Positions 30,070 to 33,617 of a DNA stretch of 33,617 nucleotides are shown in pieces. Each line of letters opens with the position of its first letter. The stretch's first letter is position 1. The notes under the pieces are model-generated. The model was not told where the DNA came from. It was given only the letters and a program-made list of their open reading frames with translations, and did no database searches. Source of the stretch: Candidatus Gastranaerophilales bacterium (GTDB lineage: Bacteria; Cyanobacteriota; Vampirovibrionia; Gastranaerophilales; Gastranaerophilaceae); assembly GCA_944323675.1 (NCBI GenBank), contig CALUTK010000018.1, forward strand, positions 1 through 33,617, read 5' to 3'. The translations under genes were made by a program, and so were the position numbers.

Positions 30070-31725
30070 TTATTTTACAAATATACCCGATGAATAAACT
30101 TTGTCATCCGCCATGTAGGTAAATTCAACAGATTTTTCTTTGTTTAAAAGTTTCAGCCTAAAACGCGTGTCCGGCTGCATTATGTTAGAAAATTTCACCC
30201 TTTTAAATTCGTTATTCTGCAACTGCAGCCCGAAAACATCTTCCGCGAAAAATTTTGCATAATAAAGCTGGACAACCCCCGGAAGAACAGGCATTCCGTC
30301 AAAATGCCCGTTAAAAAAGTTAGAATTTTTACGGAATAAAAGTTCCAAATCAGCCTGCGATGCATCCGTTTGTCTGGAAAAAATAAACGGATAAGAAAGG
30401 TTTACGCCGAAGAGTTTTCTTAATTTCATTGTATCAATTTTCCCGCTCATATTTCTTGGAATTTCATCCAGAATACGCCACTTTTTCGGAACAATTTCAC
30501 TGAATTGCAAAAGGAAATACCGCAAATCAGATGACTGAATTTCAACGTCATCAGTCACAACCGCACAGCAAAATTTGTCATCGTACACAAAACATCTGCA
30601 GTCTTTAACTGACTTATGTTTTTTCAGGTTGTTTTCCATCTCGTCAAGCGAAATTCTTTTCTCCTGAATTTTGACAATCCTATCAGAGCGTTTTTTAAGG
30701 ATAAATTTATTTTCAGAAAGTTTTTCAATTAGGTCATTCAAAACAATCTCTCCGGACGGGAAAAATTCTGATTTTACAATAATTCTGTTATCGTCTGCCG
30801 CATCAACTTCAACAGCAGCAAAAACATTAAAAATATCGCCGCCCCGTTTCCATCCTATATCGCCGGTTTCGGTGCTTCCGTAGATGTCGACAACTTCCGT
30901 AAATCTGCTGTAGTAATCATAAAGTTCCGGCTTCATTTTCGCACCCGCAAGAAAAATCTTCTCTGGTGAATATTCAAACTCAAAATCGTATTTTGCAAGC
31001 TTTTCCATAAATGAAGGGGTCGAAATAAGGATATACTTACCTTTAATATTCAAATGCTCTGGGAATTCGACTTTTTTACGGTTAATCTTGAACCCGCCTA
31101 AGAAAGGCACAATAAAATTAAAAGTCATCCCGAAACTATGTGCGGAAGATGTAGTCGAGGCAATAATATAATCATCATCAAGTTTAAATTCATCAATAAC
31201 TGACTGTGCTTCAGCCTCAGAATTATAAAGAGTTTTCATAATATTTTTCGGCACACCTGTAGAACCGGATGTAAAAAGATTCACCTGAATTTTCGCCGCG
31301 TCAAAATGACTTATAAAAGAATCCTTGTTCATTTTCGGTAAAGTTTCTCCCTCTACCTTTTGTCCTCCCCTTGCGGGAGGACCGAAATCTTTGATTTCGA
31401 GGAGGGGTTTGTTACCGGAAATATCCAAATTTTCTTCAACAATATCTTCCGGCGCCCCGGGCAGAATATATTCAAAATCCAATAGAGAAAGACGAGTTCT
31501 ATCTGTCAAAAGATGAATATTTTTCCGCGCAAAAACCGCCGCAAAAAAGTTCACTGCAAAATCAAAATAATTCTCGCACAGTAATACAACATTTTCTTTT
31601 TCGGATTTTTCAAACTCCTTTGTCTGCCCCGCAACGTATCTTTTAAATTCCCCAAACGTCATATCAGGGTTTACAAAAACCGTCCAATCGTCATATTTAT
31701 CAGTAAAAAATTTCTCAAGAATCAT
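30070..31725 (-). CDS. AMP-dependent acyl-ACP ligase fused to a hotdog dehydratase
   Basis: A 551-residue two-domain enzyme. The AMP-binding domain (about 1-450) has FTSGSTGVPK (151-160), VDIYGSTETGDIGW and PRNMSGKIDTMKL with the adenylation lysine. The C-terminal 85 residues have FNGHFDGMPVLPGVVQLYYA, the catalytic H-x-x-x-x-P-x-x-PG of FabZ/ApeI-type 3-hydroxyacyl-ACP dehydratases. It matches ApeH plus ApeI of aryl polyene clusters in one chain. Residues about 106-130 (KPLLEIKDFGPPARGGQKVE) are encoded by a palindromic repeat inserted in frame. The start overlaps the preceding gene by four bases. Confidence 0.92.
   Translation of the reverse strand: MILEKFFTDKYDDWTVFVNPDMTFGEFKRYVAGQTKEFEKSEKENVVLLCENYFDFAVNFFAAVFARKNIHLLTDRTRLSLLDFEYILPGAPEDIVEENLDISGNKPLLEIKDFGPPARGGQKVEGETLPKMNKDSFISHFDAAKIQVNLFTSGSTGVPKNIMKTLYNSEAEAQSVIDEFKLDDDYIIASTTSSAHSFGMTFNFIVPFLGGFKINRKKVEFPEHLNIKGKYILISTPSFMEKLAKYDFEFEYSPEKIFLAGAKMKPELYDYYSRFTEVVDIYGSTETGDIGWKRGGDIFNVFAAVEVDAADDNRIIVKSEFFPSGEIVLNDLIEKLSENKFILKKRSDRIVKIQEKRISLDEMENNLKKHKSVKDCRCFVYDDKFCCAVVTDDVEIQSSDLRYFLLQFSEIVPKKWRILDEIPRNMSGKIDTMKLRKLFGVNLSYPFIFSRQTDASQADLELLFRKNSNFFNGHFDGMPVLPGVVQLYYAKFFAEDVFGLQLQNNEFKRVKFSNIMQPDTRFRLKLLNKEKSVEFTYMADDKVYSSGIFVK
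31340..31410. repeat. Palindromic element inserted in frame within the ligase gene
   Basis: Two adjacent hairpins: GTCCTCCC (31362-31369) with GGGAGGAC (31375-31382), and CGAAATC (31383-31389) with GATTTCG (31393-31399), followed by AGGAGGGG. This is intergenic-repeat style DNA, yet it keeps the reading frame and lies between the N-terminal part and the P-loop of the ligase, so it adds about 25 residues. It resembles Rickettsia palindromic elements in behaviour. Confidence 0.75.
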
Positions 31726-32126
31726 TTTTGATACTTCTTCCTCAAAACTACTCTCACAATATATTCAACCGCAAACATAGTTCCTAATGCAAGATAAGAA
31801 ATAAATCCGTTATAAAGCGCCCACCATTTTTCCGCCATAAAGACCGTTGCGATTGAAATAGAAAGGTTCAAAAAACAAAAAACACACCACACATATGTTA
31901 ACCTGCGGGTATAGTTTCTCGTGAAATCATCCAGTGTGCCGCCTTCCAGCATTCTGGCAAATTTTTGAATAACGGTTTCTTCAGAAAATGAGGACACAAA
32001 AAACACCGCAAATGCCGTAAAATTAGCAATTACAGGGTAGAATTTCACCGCGAAAAACTGTGTATAATGGAATAACAAAATTACACAGAGCGTTAAGAAA
32101 AACGGAAGGATAAATCTCAATTTCAT
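31722..32126 (-). CDS. Small inner-membrane protein of the APE-like cluster (ApeG/COG4648-like)
   Basis: A 134-residue protein with about four membrane helices (near 5-20, 32-47, 74-95 and 104-126). The segment EETVIQKFARMLEGGTLDDFTRNYTRRLTYVWCVFCFLN matches the conserved soluble loop of the COG4648 family found in aryl polyene clusters. Its job there is unknown; it may anchor the assembly enzymes to the membrane. It overlaps both neighbours by four bases (ATGA), so translation is coupled. Confidence 0.85.
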   Translation of the reverse strand: MKLRFILPFFLTLCVILLFHYTQFFAVKFYPVIANFTAFAVFFVSSFSEETVIQKFARMLEGGTLDDFTRNYTRRLTYVWCVFCFLNLSISIATVFMAEKWWALYNGFISYLALGTMFAVEYIVRVVLRKKYQK

Positions 32127-32377
32127 TTCAACAATTCTTCAATTGCATTAACAACATCATTGACGGTACGGATTTTTTTGAAATTTTCCGGCGCAATTTT
32201 TTTATCGGTAAAATACTGAAGCTTAACCGCAAGATCAACAGCGTCAATACTGTCGAGTTCCAAATCGTCAAAAAGATTAGCCTCAGGATTAATCAAATCC
32301 GCGCTGATTTCAAAATCCTCAACAAGAATTTCCGTTAATTTATTCAAAATTTCTTCGTGTGTAAAAGTCTTACTCAA
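32123..32377 (-). CDS. Acyl carrier protein 2 of the APE-like cluster
   Basis: An 84-residue acyl carrier protein. The phosphopantetheine site is S43 in DLELDSIDAVDLAVKL. Length and the final helix (IRTVNDVVNAIEELLK) are standard. The start is a TTG that overlaps the last codons of the first carrier protein gene; AGGAG lies eight bases before it, and the N-terminus it gives (MSKTFTHEEIL) is normal. A longer open frame upstream is not ACP-like. Confidence 0.93.
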   Translation of the reverse strand: MSKTFTHEEILNKLTEILVEDFEISADLINPEANLFDDLELDSIDAVDLAVKLQYFTDKKIAPENFKKIRTVNDVVNAIEELLK

Positions 32378-32627
32378 CCTTATTACTCCTGATAAAGTCC
32401 GCAATTGTTTTTACGGAATAAAAATACTCGCTGTTTTCTTCTTTTTCGGAAGAAAGTGTTACATTATATTTTTTCTTCAAAGCCATGCCGAGTTCTAAAG
32501 CGTCGATGGAATCCAGCCCCAATCCGTCATTGAAAAGCGGCTCGTCGTCTTTAATATCGGAAGGCTTAATATCTTCAAGTTCCAGAGATTTTATTATTAA
32601 TTCTTTAATTTCGTTTTCCAGAGTCAT
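32370..32627 (-). CDS. Acyl carrier protein 1 of the APE-like cluster
   Basis: An 85-residue acyl carrier protein with the phosphopantetheine attachment S40 in DGLGLDSIDALELGMAL. The start ATG gives MTLENEIKEL and has AAAGGA a short distance upstream. It overlaps the second carrier protein by eight bases. Two tandem ACPs are a hallmark of aryl polyene and related clusters, where they carry different growing chains. Confidence 0.94.
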   Translation of the reverse strand: MTLENEIKELIIKSLELEDIKPSDIKDDEPLFNDGLGLDSIDALELGMALKKKYNVTLSSEKEENSEYFYSVKTIADFIRSNKVE

Positions 32628-32673
32628 CTGCTTAATTCCTTTAATAAATTTATACCCCAAGTGGAAATTAAAG

Positions 32674-33402
32674 TCAATTTATACATTCTTTTATGCGGGC
32701 GGTTATATGGTTGCGTAGTTTGATATCAGTGAGTTCCGGCGGAAAATCCGATAATTTTATCTCCGGCAGAACCGTTAATTTGTAATTCACGGGTTTTGTA
32801 CCGGCATCCAGCGGGGAATGGTTTTTAATAAGGAAAGGATAATCCGTTTCAATCCTCACTGGCACTATATCAACGCCCGCAGCAATCGCAATTTGTGCAG
32901 CACCTTTATGTAATTTCACATCCTCCCCGGGCAGGGTTCTTGTTCCTGTCGGGAAAATTACGATATTGTATCCGTCTTTTAGGGCTTCTGTTGCTGATTT
33001 TTCAAAGATTTCAGGCTCAACATCATTAATTATATAGAGTGATTTCACAATATTTCGCATAAAAGGATTTTTTAAAAGGCTTTTTTTTGCAAGACAAAGA
33101 GAAGGCGGCATATTCCCGATTAAAAGAATAATATCAATCAAACTCGGATGAGATGCCACAACAATTTTTCCTCTTATATCGGAGAGGTTCCCGTCGATAT
33201 GCACCTTGATTTCTCCTGAACCCTCCATCACTCCGATAAAAAATTTCCACGAATCATGGATAATTTTTGCAAATTTTCTTCTGCGCACACTCCCTTTATA
33301 AAAAATCCCGAGCAAAGGAAAAAGCACACAGCCGATAAACATGGCGCCGAGCGCAAAAAAAGTCATTTCAAGTATTACAAGAACAGCCCGCAAAATTCTC
33401 AT
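32674..33402 (-). CDS. PlsC-type 1-acylglycerol-3-phosphate acyltransferase of the APE-like cluster
   Basis: A 242-residue membrane acyltransferase. Two N-terminal hydrophobic stretches (about 5-35) anchor it. The active site is H85-x4-D90 in VVASHPSLIDIILL, and PTGTR at 151-155 is the glycerol-phosphate or acceptor motif (FPEGTR in most members; here Glu is Thr). It likely transfers an acyl group onto the product's lipid anchor. The ATG overlaps the TGA of the preceding gene (ATGA). Confidence 0.92.
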   Translation of the reverse strand: MRILRAVLVILEMTFFALGAMFIGCVLFPLLGIFYKGSVRRRKFAKIIHDSWKFFIGVMEGSGEIKVHIDGNLSDIRGKIVVASHPSLIDIILLIGNMPPSLCLAKKSLLKNPFMRNIVKSLYIINDVEPEIFEKSATEALKDGYNIVIFPTGTRTLPGEDVKLHKGAAQIAIAAGVDIVPVRIETDYPFLIKNHSPLDAGTKPVNYKLTVLPEIKLSDFPPELTDIKLRNHITARIKECIN

Positions 33403-33617
33403 CTTCGTTTAACCATATATAAACCGCTGACAAACCGGTCGGTCTTACCTTCCAAAAATGCCTTCAAATCCTCAAAACCGTCCTGCGTCGGGAAATTTTC
33501 AGAATTTTCGCACAATAAAAATTTACCCTCTTTATGAGGAGTTGTCAAAACAGAAATACTTTTTACCCCGCCGAGGCTTTCTGTGTAGCAAAACAGAGAT
33601 TCTCCGGAAATTATACT
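33399..33617 (-). CDS. C-terminal end of an operon gene, partial
   Basis: Only the last 72 residues are present (SIISGESLFCYTESLGGVKS to FLEGKTDRFVSGLYMVKRR). I cannot assign the family from this fragment. In aryl polyene clusters the gene just before the PlsC-type acyltransferase is usually a ketosynthase-like chain-length factor (ApeC), so that is the positional guess, but no ketosynthase motif is visible in the fragment. It overlaps the acyltransferase by four bases. Confidence 0.7.
   Translation of the reverse strand, partial: SIISGESLFCYTESLGGVKSISVLTTPHKEGKFLLCENSENFPTQDGFEDLKAFLEGKTDRFVSGLYMVKRR

Noticed and set aside
1-33617. tRNA or rRNA genes, insertion sequences, integrase or replication origin
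   Set aside because: No cloverleaf, rRNA motif, transposase, integrase, att-like duplication or DnaA-box cluster was seen on reading; a tRNA scan would settle the first point.

Overview
The window looks like a chromosomal segment of an AT-rich, Gram-negative-type bacterium. The best guess is a gut Gastranaerophilales (Melainabacteria/Vampirovibrionia, the non-photosynthetic relatives of Cyanobacteria). The reasons are compact mixed-strand housekeeping genes, an outer-membrane lipid export cluster, proteins opening with a short Asn-Phe-(Gln/Lys)-(Ala/Gly)-Leu motif, and many start codons without a Shine-Dalgarno sequence. The lineage is an inference; no rRNA, tRNA, prophage, insertion sequence or CRISPR array was seen.

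Layout. 1-720 (minus): start of spermidine synthase and a HIT hydrolase. 834-1717: three small genes, including two divergent helix-turn-helix proteins. 1728-2600: three 287-nt units, each with a consensus promoter on both strands, a tiny mostly hydrophobic ORF on the minus strand and a structured antisense RNA on the plus strand; this is a candidate type I toxin-antitoxin array and the most interesting object here. 2611-5426 (minus): PBP1A and a short RNase HIII. 5533-7149 (plus): CxxCxxCC metal protein, beta-carbonic anhydrase, ferritin. 7242-10304: large TPR protein, an unknown protein and a small membrane protein. 10337-10590: a frameshifted gene remnant. 10842-14433: MnmE, YihY-type membrane protein, NrnA, a DUF721/DciA-like protein. 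14461-16941: two lineage-type proteins and a nitrilase-family amidase. 16942-17310: palindromic repeats. 17311-17931: nitroreductase with an in-frame stop. 18003-22487 (minus): Der GTPase, a DRE-TIM aldolase, and an amidohydrolase/GNAT/acyl-ACP thioesterase operon. 22488-23221: repeats and a candidate small RNA. 23222-24769: large multi-membrane protein. 24842-26017: GT61 glycosyltransferase. 26065-33617 (minus): a tightly overlapping aryl-polyene-like operon.

How the genes work together. The operon at the right end has the gene content of aryl polyene (APE) clusters: PlsC-type acyltransferase, two acyl carrier proteins, small membrane protein, AMP-ligase fused to a dehydratase, thioesterase, LolA-like carrier, MMPL exporter and an LpxL-like acyltransferase. 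Together they would build an acyl chain on ACP and place it in the outer membrane; ketosynthases and ketoreductase would lie beyond the window edge.

Two regulatory themes recur. Nine genes have an extended -10 box (TGN plus a hexamer) ending exactly six bases before the ATG, which predicts leaderless mRNAs and fixes several starts. Several elements are structured RNAs: the three antisense units and a terminator-ended RNA near 23040-23195 carrying a CCUCCUCCU anti-Shine-Dalgarno stretch.
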